Shown here: piece after piece, positions 1 to 8,938 of the stretch | How positions within the stretch are numbered: the first letter of the stretch is position 1 | Layout of the letters: the number at the start of each line of letters is the position of its first letter | DNA from: Pseudomonas syringae | GTDB lineage: Bacteria; Pseudomonadota; Gammaproteobacteria; Pseudomonadales; Pseudomonadaceae | Length of the DNA: 48,429 nt | Reading direction: 5' to 3' | Assembly: GCF_021606685.1 (NCBI RefSeq) | Contig: NZ_WKCB01000042.1 | Coordinates: 1-48,429, forward strand | The notes under the pieces: model-generated | Database searches by the model: none | Told to the model about the DNA's origin: nothing | The model's input: only the letters and a program-made list of their open reading frames with translations | Position numbers and translations under genes: made by a program

Positions 1-660
1 ATACAGGCCGACCCAACGGTCCACAGTTGCGAGCTACCGTGGTTTGTCGTGAGAGATTGGGAGTTGAAACCCACAGAGCAACTGCAGCTATCGCCCACCT
101 ATCGGCTGGAGCGCAGCGATCAATACCAGCGCGTCGGCCTGGGGACCAATGACGCCGACATCAACCAGACCTACAACTGGCGCGTCGCCAAGGGGGAAAT
201 TGGCGAAGGCTCCTTGACGCTCTCCGCCAGCACCGGAATCGAATTGGCAAACGACTGGTCGATCAGGACGCACCTCGCAAAACCACACTTCAGTGCGCGA
301 CTGAACAATGCCTTTGTGCACACGGGACAATCGTCAAAGGGCTGGACACAAGCCGCCAGCGCCGACATCGCAGCCTACATTCCAGCCAGCAAGACCGTTG
401 CGGCTTACGTCATCCGCAGTGAATACAAGTTGCTGCGCAGCGATGGCACCCAGCTCGCGGACACCGTCACCTATGTCAACGCGGACCATGTGTACTTTCG
501 AGAGTCGCTGGCGGCTGACGCCGAACCCGGTGATCGCCCTGGCGCCTTAATGCCCGCAGGGCAACCGGTGAGCCAGGAGGTGCCGACCCTGGCACCTCAG
601 GTCGATACGAGCCTAGAGATAACGCTCGATGATTTCGTTGACAACACCCTCGCCCCGTAA
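1..660 (+). CDS. Unrecognised protein, C-terminal part (5' end outside window)
   Basis: The frame is open from base 1, so the gene begins upstream of the window; about 219 codons are visible up to the TAA at 658-660. I do not recognise the family. The visible part is rich in alternating polar and hydrophobic residues with many Thr, Ser and Tyr, which suggests beta structure, and ends in an acidic, Pro-rich tail. A long Ser/Thr-rich alternating stretch followed by a second beta-rich segment would fit an aerolysin-like pore-forming fold, but this is only an impression from composition. It converges on the solute-binding protein gene and the two coding regions overlap by 48 bp at their 3' ends, so no terminator separates them. 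Confidence 0.6.
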   Translation: MQADPTVHSCELPWFVVRDWELKPTEQLQLSPTYRLERSDQYQRVGLGTNDADINQTYNWRVAKGEIGEGSLTLSASTGIELANDWSIRTHLAKPHFSARLNNAFVHTGQSSKGWTQAASADIAAYIPASKTVAAYVIRSEYKLLRSDGTQLADTVTYVNADHVYFRESLAADAEPGDRPGALMPAGQPVSQEVPTLAPQVDTSLEITLDDFVDNTLAP

Positions 661-1368
661 CTGATCCAGCGCCTTCTGGAGTTTGGCCACCACCTCGTCC
701 GGCACATTTTTGTTCAGCGCCAGATACAGCTCTGCACTGTTGAAGCGCAGCACCGTCTTGAGCCCGGTCACCCCGACCTGGCGTGCCAGATAACGGCCCG
801 CCGGGTCGCCGGTGGCCCACAGGTCGATCTGGCCATCCATCAGCTTTTGCGCATTGTCCTGGTCACGCAGTACCACCAGCGGTTTGAGGCCCTGCTTCTC
901 CAGGGTCTCGGCGATGGCGTCGCCTTTATAGGCACCGATCTTGTAGCGGCGTGCATGCGCAAGGTCGGCCAGCTGGATTTTGCTGTCGGCCTTGGCCAGC
1001 AGCACCCAATCATCCGGGCCAATCGGGCCGACCCATTTGAACAGCGCTTCGCGATCCGGCAGGCGCGCCATCACGAATACGCCGTAGCCGGGCTTTTCCA
1101 GGGCGAGCTTGTAGATTCGCTCCCAAGGAAAACGCAGGGTCAGGTTGTAGGAAATGCCGGCGCGCTTGAAGGTCTCGCGGACGATGTCCACGGCGATACC
1201 TTCGATGTTTTCTTCCTTGGCGAAGTTCTTGCCGTTCCTGGCCATGTTGTAGGGCGGGAAATTTTCCGTCAGCAACACCAGGGTGGCGTCAGACGGTTCT
1301 TCGGCGTGGGCCGAACCGGCCAACAGCAGGGAGGTACTGGCGAGGGCGAGCAACAGGGTCTTGAACAT
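613..1368 (-). CDS. Periplasmic solute-binding protein (SBP_bac_3 type)
   Basis: About 251 residues. An ATG at 1368 gives a clear signal peptide (MFKTLLLALASTSLLLAGSA then HAEE). Starts further upstream would place 21 non-hydrophobic residues before it, so I prefer this one. The mature protein has the family-3 binding-protein layout: an early TENFPPYN segment, the LRFPWERIYKLALE helix, and GAYKGDAIAETLEKQG near the hinge. Such proteins deliver small polar solutes, usually amino acids, to an ABC permease, but no permease gene is adjacent, so this may be a lone binding or sensing protein. It begins 66 bp downstream of the hisF stop on the same strand and could be read through from the his operon. 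The substrate cannot be told from sequence. Confidence 0.8.
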   Translation of the reverse strand: MFKTLLLALASTSLLLAGSAHAEEPSDATLVLLTENFPPYNMARNGKNFAKEENIEGIAVDIVRETFKRAGISYNLTLRFPWERIYKLALEKPGYGVFVMARLPDREALFKWVGPIGPDDWVLLAKADSKIQLADLAHARRYKIGAYKGDAIAETLEKQGLKPLVVLRDQDNAQKLMDGQIDLWATGDPAGRYLARQVGVTGLKTVLRFNSAELYLALNKNVPDEVVAKLQKALDQLRGEGVVNEIIERYL

Positions 1369-1434
1369 GAAGGCTACCGGGATCCATGGCAAGCGCAGAG
1401 AGTGCCGCGCGCCCGCCATGGTGTCCAGCAACGT

Positions 1435-2205
1435 TTAACGAACGACGATACCGCGCGCCGCCATGTAGGCCTTGGCCTCGGGAACCGTGTATTCGCCAAA
1501 GTGAAAAATACTCGCCGCCAGCACTGCGCTGGCGTGGCCTTCGGTCACGCCGTCAGCCAGGTGCTGCAGGTTGCCCACACCGCCGGACGCGATCACCGGA
1601 ATGCCCAGCGCATCGCTGATGGCGCGGGTCACCCCCAGGTCGAAGCCGTTTTTCATGCCGTCCTGGTCCATGCTGGTCAGCAGGATTTCGCCAGCGCCCA
1701 GGGCTTCCATCTTCATCGCCCACTCCACCGCGTCCAGGCCAGTCGGCTTGCGGCCGCCGTGGGTGAAGATCTCCCAACGCGGGGTTTCGCCCGGGCCGGA
1801 AACCTTTTTGGCGTCGATAGCGACCACGATGCATTGCGAGCCAAAGTGCTGCGCGGCTTCGCCGACAAACTCCGGGTTGAACACGGCCGCGGTGTTGATC
1901 GAAACCTTGTCCGCACCGGCATTGAGCAGGTTGCGGATGTCTTGCACGGTGCGCACGCCACCGCCCACGGTCAGCGGGATAAACACCTGGCTGGCCATGC
2001 GCTCGACGGTATGCAACGTGGTGTCGCGGCCGTCGACGCTGGCGGTGATGTCGAGAAAGGTAATCTCGTCAGCACCCTGCTCGTCGTAACGACGGGCGAT
2101 TTCCACCGGGTCGCCGGCATCACGGATGTTCTCGAACTTGACGCCCTTGACCACGCGACCGTTGTCGACGTCCAGGCAAGGGATGATGCGTTTGGCCAGC
2201 GCCAT
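1435..2205 (-). CDS. hisF: Imidazole glycerol phosphate synthase, cyclase subunit
   Basis: 256 residues, the normal HisF length. It converts PRFAR plus ammonia from HisH into imidazole glycerol phosphate and AICAR, the step linking histidine and purine synthesis. The (beta/alpha)8 barrel shows the catalytic Asp in IIPCLDVDNGRVVKG (residue 12), the second acid in VVAIDAKKV (about 130), and the phosphate-binding glycines in PLTVGGGVR (about 80) and [10 protein letters not shown] (about 220). It is the last his gene of the unit hisB-hisH-DUF2164-hisA-hisF and lies 9 bp after hisA. Cytoplasmic; forms a heterodimer with HisH. Confidence 0.98.
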   Translation of the reverse strand: MALAKRIIPCLDVDNGRVVKGVKFENIRDAGDPVEIARRYDEQGADEITFLDITASVDGRDTTLHTVERMASQVFIPLTVGGGVRTVQDIRNLLNAGADKVSINTAAVFNPEFVGEAAQHFGSQCIVVAIDAKKVSGPGETPRWEIFTHGGRKPTGLDAVEWAMKMEALGAGEILLTSMDQDGMKNGFDLGVTRAISDALGIPVIASGGVGNLQHLADGVTEGHASAVLAASIFHFGEYTVPEAKAYMAARGIVVR

Positions 2206-2214
2206 GGTCAGTCC

Positions 2215-2952
2215 TCAGCCGTTGTAGGCGTCGCAGTAAGCCTGGGCTTCGGCGACGTCCAGGGTACCTTCATAGATCGCGCGGCCGGTGATAGCGCCGA
2301 TGATGCCGGGGGCCTTGGCGTCCAGCAGCGACTTGATGTCACCCAGGTTGTGGATACCGCCGGACGCGATCACCGGAATCTTCGTGGCCGCCGCCAGCGC
2401 AGCGGTGAAGGGCACGTTGCAGCCCTGCATCATGCCGTCTTTGGCGATATCGGTATAAACGATGGCGGACACGCCATCGGCTTCGAACTGCTTGGCCAGG
2501 TCGATCACCTGCACGGTGCTGATCTCGGCCCAGCCGTCGGTGGCGACAAAACCGTCTTTGGCGTCCAGGCCGACGATGACCTTGCCGGGGAACGCGCGGC
2601 AGGCTTCAGCGACGAAGGCTGGGTCTTTCACGGCCTTGGTGCCGATGATCACGTAGCTCACGCCGGCTTTGACGTAGTGCTCGATGGTTTCCAGGGAGCG
2701 AATACCGCCACCGATCTGGATCGGCAGGTTCGGGTAGCGCTTGGCAATCGCGGTGACCACTTCGCCGTTGACCGGCTGGCCTTCGAAGGCGCCGTTCAAG
2801 TCCACCAGATGCAGACGACGGCAGCCCCCTTCCACCCATTTGGCGGCCATGCTCACCGGGTCATCGGAGAACACCGTGGAGTCTTCCATGCGGCCCTGGC
2901 GCAGACGTACGCAAGCGCCGTCCTTGAGATCGATAGCGGGGATAATCAGCAT
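2215..2952 (-). CDS. hisA: ProFAR isomerase
   Basis: 245 residues. It isomerises ProFAR to PRFAR, the step before HisHF. The barrel begins [12 protein letters not shown] with the catalytic Asp at residue 8 and has the second acid in [10 protein letters not shown] (about 130). The paired phosphate-binding segments IQIGGGIRS and IPVIASGGI are both present, as expected of the ancestral half-barrel duplication shared with HisF. It sits between the DUF2164 gene (39 bp gap) and hisF (9 bp gap) on the same strand, so it is co-transcribed. Confidence 0.98.
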
Positions 2953-2991
2953 CTGGCAAACCTTATTCGATATTCAGCAATGCTTGGGAAA

Positions 2992-3249
2992 TCAGGGTTT
3001 CTCAAGCGACCACAGGTCGCTTTCGATGCTTTCGAACCTTTCTTTAAGGAGCGTCTGCGCGTCGAAAACTGCCCTGTTGTAATAATGCGGAGCCACTTCG
3101 GTGGTGAACAGCTCAAGAATCTCGGCAACCTCGAACGAGCCCAGTTTGAGCTCGAAGCGGTCTTCCATGAAGCGCTTGATCTTGAGGGTAGCCTCACTCT
3201 CCTGCTCAGGCGTGAGGTTCAAGATCGGCAACTTGGGTTTCTTGGCCAT
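2992..3249 (-). CDS. DUF2164 family small protein within the his operon
   Basis: 85 residues, DUF2164-like. The N-terminus is basic (MAKKPKLPILNLTPEQE), followed by a helical body (KIKRFMEDRFELKLGSFEVAEILELFTTEVAPHYYNRAV). The function of the family is unknown. Its ATG lies immediately before the TAA of hisH with no gap, so it is translationally close to hisH and surely co-transcribed. In pseudomonads this gene is usually found in this same position between hisH and hisA, which suggests a link to the pathway or simply a stable operon passenger. No membrane segment or signal peptide is visible. Confidence 0.85.
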   Translation of the reverse strand: MAKKPKLPILNLTPEQESEATLKIKRFMEDRFELKLGSFEVAEILELFTTEVAPHYYNRAVFDAQTLLKERFESIESDLWSLEKP

Positions 3250-3888
3250 TTACCAGCGACCGTCCCAGGCGGCGAAGTTCTGCAGCAATTGCAGGCCATG
3301 GGTATGGCTCTTCTCCGGGTGGAACTGCACGGCAAACCGCGAGCCCTCGGCCAGCGCGGCAGCGAAGTCGACGCCGTAGTGCCCGCCGCCCACCACCTGG
3401 CCCGGCTTACCGGCGGCGATGTAGTAGCTGTGCACGAAGTAGAAGCGCGCCATGTCCGGCACTTCGTGCCACAGCGGGTGGTCCACGGTCTGGCGAACTT
3501 CGTTCCAGCCCATGTGCGGCACTTTGAGGTGCTCGCCGTCTTCGTGCAGGTCTTTGCCGAAGAACTTCACCTGGCCGGGAAACAGGCCGATGCAGTCGAC
3601 GCCGTCGTTCTCTTCACTGCTGTCGAGCAGGGCTTGCATGCCCACGCAGATCCCGAGGAACGGGCGGTCCTGGCTGACTTCGCGCACCAGGCTGTCAAAG
3701 CCCAGGCGGCGGATCTCGGCCATGCAATCGCGAATCGCGCCGACGCCCGGGAACACTACCCGGTCGGCTTCGCGAATCACGCTGGCATCGCTGGTGATCA
3801 GCACCTTGCCGGCGCCTACGTGCTCGAGGGCCTTGGCCACCGAGTGCAGGTTACCCATGCCGTAGTCGATAACCGCGACCGTCTGCAT
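3250..3888 (-). CDS. hisH: Imidazole glycerol phosphate synthase, glutaminase subunit
   Basis: 212 residues. A class I glutamine amidotransferase that feeds ammonia to HisF. The nucleophile elbow FLGICVGMQ carries the catalytic Cys (about residue 83), and the His/Glu pair is in VQFHPEKSH near the C-terminus. MQTVAVIDYGMGNLHSVAKALE is a typical start. The start overlaps the hisB stop by one base (TAATG), indicating coupled translation, and its own stop abuts the DUF2164 start codon. Confidence 0.97.
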   Translation of the reverse strand: MQTVAVIDYGMGNLHSVAKALEHVGAGKVLITSDASVIREADRVVFPGVGAIRDCMAEIRRLGFDSLVREVSQDRPFLGICVGMQALLDSSEENDGVDCIGLFPGQVKFFGKDLHEDGEHLKVPHMGWNEVRQTVDHPLWHEVPDMARFYFVHSYYIAAGKPGQVVGGGHYGVDFAAALAEGSRFAVQFHPEKSHTHGLQLLQNFAAWDGRW

Positions 3889-4481
3889 TACAGAACGCCC
3901 TTGGTCGAAGGCATCTGGCCCGCCATGCGGTCATCCAGCTCCACCGCCATGCGCAGCGCGCGGCCGAAAGCCTTGAACACGGTTTCGATCTGGTGGTGGG
4001 TGTTGGTGCCACGCAGGTTGTCGATGTGCAGGCTGACCAGTGCGTGGTTGACGAAACCCTGGAAGAATTCCTGGAACAGGTCGACGTCGAAGCCGCCCAC
4101 GGTGGCGCGGGTGTACGGCACGTGCATCTGCAAGCCTGGGCGGCCGGAGAAGTCGATGACCACACGCGACAGCGCTTCGTCCAGCGGGACATAGGCGTGG
4201 CCGTAGCGACGGATGCCTTTTTTGTCGCCGATGGCCTTGGCAAATGCCTGGCCGAGGGTGATGCCTACGTCTTCCACCGTGTGGTGGTCGTCGATATGCA
4301 GGTCGCCCTTGCTGACGATATCCAGGTCGATCAGCCCGTGACGGGCGATCTGGTCCAGCATGTGCTCAAGAAAAGGTACACCGATATCAAATCGGGCCTT
4401 TCCGGTGCCATCCAGGTTGATCGAGGCTTTGATCTGGGTTTCCAGAGTGTCGCGCTCGACGGACGCCTTACGTTCGGCCAT
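3888..4481 (-). CDS. hisB: Imidazole glycerol-phosphate dehydratase
   Basis: 197 residues, monofunctional as in pseudomonads (no phosphatase domain). It dehydrates IGP to imidazole acetol phosphate. The metal-binding repeats are visible: FLEHMLDQIARHG, then LHIDDHHTVED, and the second-half copies VNHALVSLHID and GTNTHHQIETVFKA. I use the ATG at 4481 rather than the GTG three bases upstream because GGAG lies 6 nt before it. It is the first gene of the his unit here and has a TATAAT promoter about 40 bp upstream. Confidence 0.97.
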   Translation of the reverse strand: MAERKASVERDTLETQIKASINLDGTGKARFDIGVPFLEHMLDQIARHGLIDLDIVSKGDLHIDDHHTVEDVGITLGQAFAKAIGDKKGIRRYGHAYVPLDEALSRVVIDFSGRPGLQMHVPYTRATVGGFDVDLFQEFFQGFVNHALVSLHIDNLRGTNTHHQIETVFKAFGRALRMAVELDDRMAGQMPSTKGVL

Positions 4482-4519
4482 CACCAGCTCCGCAAAATCA
4501 TTGGGCGAAAAAGGCAGCC

Positions 4520-4548
4520 ATTATAGGGGCGCGGGCGCTAAACAGAAA
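4520..4548 (-). promoter_or_regulatory. Sigma-70-type promoter of hisBH-DUF2164-hisAF
   Basis: On the minus strand a perfect TATAAT occupies 4525-4520. With a 17-bp spacer the -35 hexamer would be TTTCTG (4548-4543), which is weak. The implied start of transcription near 4513 leaves a leader of about 30 nt before hisB. No attenuator-like His codon run is visible. Confidence 0.55.
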
Positions 4549-4635
4549 CATCGGAGGGGATAAGACTGATGGAGTGTCGGGGATAGACATGTGCATACAA
4601 CTGCGAACCCAGTTCTGAACACTCTGTACAGCCAA

Positions 4636-4723
4636 TGTGGGAGGGGGCTTGCCCCCGATGGCGGTAGATCAGCCAGCACTCTGCGACTGAGCAACCGCTA
4701 TCGGGAGCAAGCCCCCTCCCACA
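4636..4723. repeat. REPIN (two inverted REP sequences)
   Basis: Two REP units in head-to-head orientation. The left arm begins TGTGGGAGGGGGCTTGCCCC and the right arm is its inverse ending in GCAAGCCCCCTCCCACA, with about 40 bp between. This is the REPIN form abundant in fluorescens-group genomes and mobilised by RAYT transposases. It lies in the gap between the convergent 3' end of the MFS gene (stop 4738) and the his promoter region, and could fold into a long hairpin in the MFS transcript. A second copy is at 32359. Confidence 0.9.
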
Positions 4724-4737
4724 AGGTTCATGCGGTG

Positions 4738-6399
4738 TTAGTGGAACAGTACCGCCGTTTTCTGCAGGGTCACCCACACACCCCACGCCAACGGAATACC
4801 CACCACCAGCCACGCAGCAATCGCCAATGGCTTGCTGCCGGCAGAAGCTTTCCACTCCAGGGAAGTGGAGGCATCAGCACCTTTGTCATGCCCCAGCGCC
4901 TGTTCGGCGGCCAGTTCGGCGTCGGTCATGAAGTACTTGTCGGCCACCGGGCGCACCAGCAAGTTGCAGATGAAACCCAGCACCAGCAGGCCGGCGAGGA
5001 TGTACAAGGTGATGTCATAGGCGGCAGCGCGTTCAACGCCGATGCTCAATTGATACTCACGCAGGTAGTTCACCAGCACCGGGCCCAATACGCCCGCCGC
5101 CGCCCAGGCCGTCAGCACACGACCATGGATCGCGCCGACCATCTGGGTACCGAACAGGTCGGCGAGGTAAGCCGGAACGGTCGCAAAACCACCGCCGTAC
5201 ATCGACAGGATGATGCAGAACGCCGCCACGAACAGCGCCACGTTGCCCAGGTGGCCCAGGTTCGGGATCAACGCGTACAGGGCAAAGCCCAGGGCGAAGA
5301 ACACGAAGTAGGTATTTTTACGGCCCAGGTAGTCGGAGAACGACGCCCAGAAGAACCGGCCACCGATGTTGAACAGGCTCAACAGGCCAGTAAAGCCGGC
5401 AGCGATGGCCGCAATCGAGGCCAATTGACCGGCGTCCAGTTGCCCGAACGGCACATCCACACCCAGCAACTTGCCGCCGAACACTTCCTGCAGCAGCGGC
5501 GAAGCCATGCCGAGGATGCCGATACCGGCCGATACGTTCAGGCACAGCACCAGCCACACCAGACGGAATTGCGGGGTTTTCCACGCCACGTTCACGTGCA
5601 CGTGACGGTGGGTGATCATCGCGTTATTGGCTTTTTTCGCCGGCGCGGTCCAGCCCTCAGGCTTCCAGCCGGTGGGCGGTACGCGGTACGAAAGTGCGCC
5701 GCCGATCATGAACACGAAGTAGATCGCAGCCATCACCAGGAAGCTCTGCCATACACCGACGCTGGTCGGCGAGCCAAAGTGGCCCATCAGCGCCGCGGCC
5801 AGGGGTGCACCGACCATCGCGCCGCCGCCGAAGCCCATGATCGCCATGCCGGTAGCCATACCGCGCTTGTCCGGGAACCACTTGATCAGGGTCGACACGG
5901 GCGAGATGTAACCCAGGCCCAGGCCGATACCGCCAATGACCCCGGAGCCAATCCACATCAGCCAGATCTGGTGGGTATAGATACCCAGCGCCGAGATCAA
6001 CAGGCCGCCACACCAGCACAGCGCCGATACTACGCCAGCCTTGCGCGGCCCGGCATGTTCCAGCCAGCCGCCCCAGATCGCTGCCGAGCAGCCCAGGAAG
6101 ATGAAGAACAGGGTGTAGATCCAGCCCAGCATGGAGATGGGCCAGTCGCATTGGGACGAGAAGACTTGGGCGATAAAGCTCATGTCCGGCGCACAGGCAA
6201 CGGGCTTGGTGATCCCCAACGCCTTGGACAGTGGCAACCAGAACACCGAGAAGCCGTAGGCCATGCCGATGCAGAGGTGGATGGCCAGGGCGGCCGGTGG
6301 AACCAGCCAGCGGTTGAAGCCGGGCTTGGCGATAATGCGCTGCTTGGACAGGAACGCAGGCTGTGCGGCGGTGTGACCTGCCGCAGTGCTAGTGCTCAT
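4738..6399 (-). CDS. MFS transporter, OFA (oxalate/formate antiporter-like) family
   Basis: 553 residues, inner-membrane protein with 12 predicted membrane segments. The first is ALAIHLCIGMAYGFSVFW (about residues 37-55). The OFA-type features are WLEHAGPRKAG after segment 2 and the DKRGMATGMAIMGFGGGAM segment (about 180-200). An extended loop of about 30 residues with two Cys (about 69-85) follows segment 1, as in the YhjX-like branch, and the cytoplasmic C-terminal tail carries a final hydrophobic segment. Family members move small carboxylates (oxalate/formate, pyruvate-type), but the substrate here cannot be read from sequence. It is transcribed alone, back to back with asmA. Confidence 0.85.
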   Translation of the reverse strand: MSTSTAAGHTAAQPAFLSKQRIIAKPGFNRWLVPPAALAIHLCIGMAYGFSVFWLPLSKALGITKPVACAPDMSFIAQVFSSQCDWPISMLGWIYTLFFIFLGCSAAIWGGWLEHAGPRKAGVVSALCWCGGLLISALGIYTHQIWLMWIGSGVIGGIGLGLGYISPVSTLIKWFPDKRGMATGMAIMGFGGGAMVGAPLAAALMGHFGSPTSVGVWQSFLVMAAIYFVFMIGGALSYRVPPTGWKPEGWTAPAKKANNAMITHRHVHVNVAWKTPQFRLVWLVLCLNVSAGIGILGMASPLLQEVFGGKLLGVDVPFGQLDAGQLASIAAIAAGFTGLLSLFNIGGRFFWASFSDYLGRKNTYFVFFALGFALYALIPNLGHLGNVALFVAAFCIILSMYGGGFATVPAYLADLFGTQMVGAIHGRVLTAWAAAGVLGPVLVNYLREYQLSIGVERAAAYDITLYILAGLLVLGFICNLLVRPVADKYFMTDAELAAEQALGHDKGADASTSLEWKASAGSKPLAIAAWLVVGIPLAWGVWVTLQKTAVLFH

Positions 6400-6655
6400 T
6401 GGTGTTTCCCCCAGTTATTAGTATGCGTCCGTCAGGCGCTCTCTCCCTCGGCCTTGCACGCATAGCGTGGCCGTTTTTGTTGAGTGAAGCTCCATTTTGG
6501 CGCGACGATACGTCGCAGAAGGCGGACGAACACGCAGAGATTAGCACCTGCGGATGACAGAAAAACCAAACTGATATCACTTTTTTCAGCAAATCTGTTT
6601 TTTCTGGCGCCAAAATCCTGTTCTCCTGGCTCTGGATACAATGTAACGATCGCGA

Positions 6656-6684
6656 ACTGACGCAGGCTGCCAGCGCGTTATACT
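6656..6684 (+). promoter_or_regulatory. Promoter of the asmA-mutY-yggX unit
   Basis: ACTGAC (6656-6661), a 17-bp spacer, and TATACT (6679-6684). The implied start lies about 30-35 nt ahead of the asmA ATG. The rest of the 6400-6724 interval, between the divergent MFS and asmA genes, shows nothing else I can support. Confidence 0.55.
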
Positions 6685-6724
6685 CTGCGGCTTAATTTTG
6701 AAATCGACATACAAGGACTCGCCC

Positions 6725-8938
6725 ATGAAAGCGTTCGGCAAAATCCTGGGTCTGGTACTTCTCGGGCTGTTGCTGATCATTGTGGCTCTCGGCTTTGCCC
6801 TGACCCACCTCTTCGATCCCAACGACTACAAGGAAGAGATTCGCCAGATTGCCCGCGACAAGGCCCACATCGAGCTGACGCTCAATGGCGATATCGGCTG
6901 GAGCCTGTTCCCCTGGCTCGGCCTCGAGCTGCACGAAGCCAGCGTGGCGACCCTGACCGCCCCTACCCAGCCCTTTGCCGACCTGCAAATGCTTGGCCTG
7001 TCGGTGCGCGTGCTGCCGCTGCTGCGCCGTGAAGTGCAGATGAGCGATGTGCGCGTCGAAGGCCTGAACCTGCGCCTGAGCCGTGACAAGCAAGGCCATG
7101 GCAACTGGGAAGACATCGGCAAGAACGTAAGCGTGGCGACCACCACCGGCACCCCTGCTCCGGTGGAGCAGCAGGCCGAGCCGGAGCCGGAAAAACCGTC
7201 AAAACCGATCCGCCTGGACATTGACAGCCTGACGGTGAATAACGCCCGCATCGAATACAACGATGAGCAGACCGGCAAGCAATTCAGCGCCGAAAGCATC
7301 CAACTGAGCGCTGGCGCCGTGCACGAAGGCGCAAGCATTCCGGTCAAACTCACCGCCTTCTTCGGCAGCAACCAGCCGGTCATGCGCGTGAAGACCGAGC
7401 TTAACGGCAACCTGCGCATCCAGCGCGCGCTCAAGCGTTACCAGTTCGAAGACATGAAGGTGACCGGCGAAGCCACTGGCGAGCCCCTGCAGGGCAAGAC
7501 CGTGACGTTCTCCACCCAGGGTCAATTGCTGGTGGACCAGGCGGCCAATATCGCCGAATGGACCAACATGAAGCTGTCGGCCAACCAACTGCGCGCGCTG
7601 GGCGAACTCAAGGTCAACGACCTGGACAAGACCCCGCAACTGAGCGGCGCTTTGTCCATCGCCCAGTTCGACCTGGCCAAGTTCCTCGACAGCGTCGGCC
7701 ACCCGCTGCCGCCCATGGCCGAGGGCAGCCTGAGCAAAGTCGAGCTGGTCAGCCGCCTCAAGGGCACGCCGACCAGTGTGGCCCTGGAAGACCTGAACCT
7801 GAAACTCGATGGCAGCACCTTCACCGGTCGTGTGGCCGTGGACGATTTCGCCAAGCAGTCGCTGCGGGTACAGCTCAAGGGCGATACCTTCAACGCCGAC
7901 AACTACCTGCCGGCCAAATCCGAATCTGCCAAAGGCGCAAGCGCCGCACGCCAGGCCGAAGTGCAGAACAGCGAGGCCGGCGCCATGGCCGCTGGTGGTA
8001 CCACACCGCTGCCGGACGCCCCCACCAAAGGCGCCTGGAGCACTGACAAGCTGCTGCCTCTGGCTCGCCTGCGCACACTGGATATAGACGCCGACCTGGC
8101 CTTTGGGCAACTGACCCTGAGCAAGCTGCCGATCCAGAACGCCGCGCTCAAAGCCTCCGGCATCGACGGCCAGCTCAAGCTCGACACCCTCAGCGGCGGG
8201 CTCTACAACGGTACGTTCCAGGCCAACGGCACACTCGACGTGCGCCCGGATATCCCGGTATTGGCGCTGCAAAGCCGTATCAAACAAGTGCCGGTCGAAC
8301 GCATCCTGCAAGCCCAGGGGCAAAACCCGCCGGTGAAAGGCCAGATCACCCTCGACAGCAACCTCACCGGGCGTGGCAACAGCCAGAAGGCACTGATCGA
8401 CAGCCTCAACGGCACCGCCAGCTTTGTGATCAACAACGGCGTGCTGCTCAACGCCAACCTTGAACAGCAACTGTGCACCGGTATCGCCCTGCTCAACCGC
8501 AAGACCCTGAGCAGCACACCACAAGGCAAGGACACGCCCTTCCAGGAGCTCAAAGGCAACCTGACCTTCCGTAACGGTGTGGCCAGCAACCCCGACCTGA
8601 AAGTGCGCATCCCAGGGCTGACGGTCAACGGTAAAGGCGACGTCGACCTGCGTGTGCTGGGCATGGATTACCGCGTCGGCATCATCGTCGAAGGCGACAA
8701 GCGCGATACGCCGGACCCGGCCTGCGAAGTCGGCTCCAACTTCCAGAACATCGAAGTCCCGTTGCGCTGCCGTGGCCCGCTGGAACTGGGCGCCAAGGCC
8801 TGCCGTCTGGACAAGGACGGCTTGAGCCAGGTCGCAATCAAGGCCGCCGGCAACAAGCTCAGCGAGAAGCTGGAAGAGAAACTCGACAAGGTTAACCCGC
8901 AGCTGAAAGACGCGTTGAAGGGCCTGTTCAAGCGATGA
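6725..8938 (+). CDS. asmA: AsmA family envelope protein
   Basis: 737 residues. The ATG at 6725 follows AAGGA by about 8 nt and starts directly in the single N-terminal membrane anchor (FGKILGLVLLGLLLIIVALG, residues 3-22); the in-frame ATG at 6698 lacks a ribosome site. The rest is periplasmic: an AsmA N-terminal domain (FDPNDYKEEIRQIARDKAHI, GDIGWSLFPWLGLEL), a Pro/Glu-rich linker (about 145-160) and long beta-rich repeats, ending in a Lys-rich tail. AsmA-like proteins are thought to act in outer-membrane assembly or as bridge-like lipid transfer proteins; this is family knowledge. Its stop overlaps the mutY start (ATGA). Confidence 0.9.
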   Translation: MKAFGKILGLVLLGLLLIIVALGFALTHLFDPNDYKEEIRQIARDKAHIELTLNGDIGWSLFPWLGLELHEASVATLTAPTQPFADLQMLGLSVRVLPLLRREVQMSDVRVEGLNLRLSRDKQGHGNWEDIGKNVSVATTTGTPAPVEQQAEPEPEKPSKPIRLDIDSLTVNNARIEYNDEQTGKQFSAESIQLSAGAVHEGASIPVKLTAFFGSNQPVMRVKTELNGNLRIQRALKRYQFEDMKVTGEATGEPLQGKTVTFSTQGQLLVDQAANIAEWTNMKLSANQLRALGELKVNDLDKTPQLSGALSIAQFDLAKFLDSVGHPLPPMAEGSLSKVELVSRLKGTPTSVALEDLNLKLDGSTFTGRVAVDDFAKQSLRVQLKGDTFNADNYLPAKSESAKGASAARQAEVQNSEAGAMAAGGTTPLPDAPTKGAWSTDKLLPLARLRTLDIDADLAFGQLTLSKLPIQNAALKASGIDGQLKLDTLSGGLYNGTFQANGTLDVRPDIPVLALQSRIKQVPVERILQAQGQNPPVKGQITLDSNLTGRGNSQKALIDSLNGTASFVINNGVLLNANLEQQLCTGIALLNRKTLSSTPQGKDTPFQELKGNLTFRNGVASNPDLKVRIPGLTVNGKGDVDLRVLGMDYRVGIIVEGDKRDTPDPACEVGSNFQNIEVPLRCRGPLELGAKACRLDKDGLSQVAIKAAGNKLSEKLEEKLDKVNPQLKDALKGLFKR

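Noticed and set aside
847..4194. Very long open frame (1,115 codons) on the plus strand across the his genes
   Set aside because: It is the antisense shadow of hisF, hisA, hisH and hisB, all identified by catalytic motifs; high GC removes stop codons from the opposite frame.
4591..6465. 624-codon plus-strand frame through the REPIN and the MFS gene
   Set aside because: It crosses a REPIN and lies opposite a clear 12-helix transporter; the translation is low-complexity and rich in His, Gln and Arg.
7199..8524. 441-codon frame opposite asmA, and similar ones opposite mutY, lapD and gabP
   Set aside because: Same shadow effect; the sense genes have domains, motifs and start signals.
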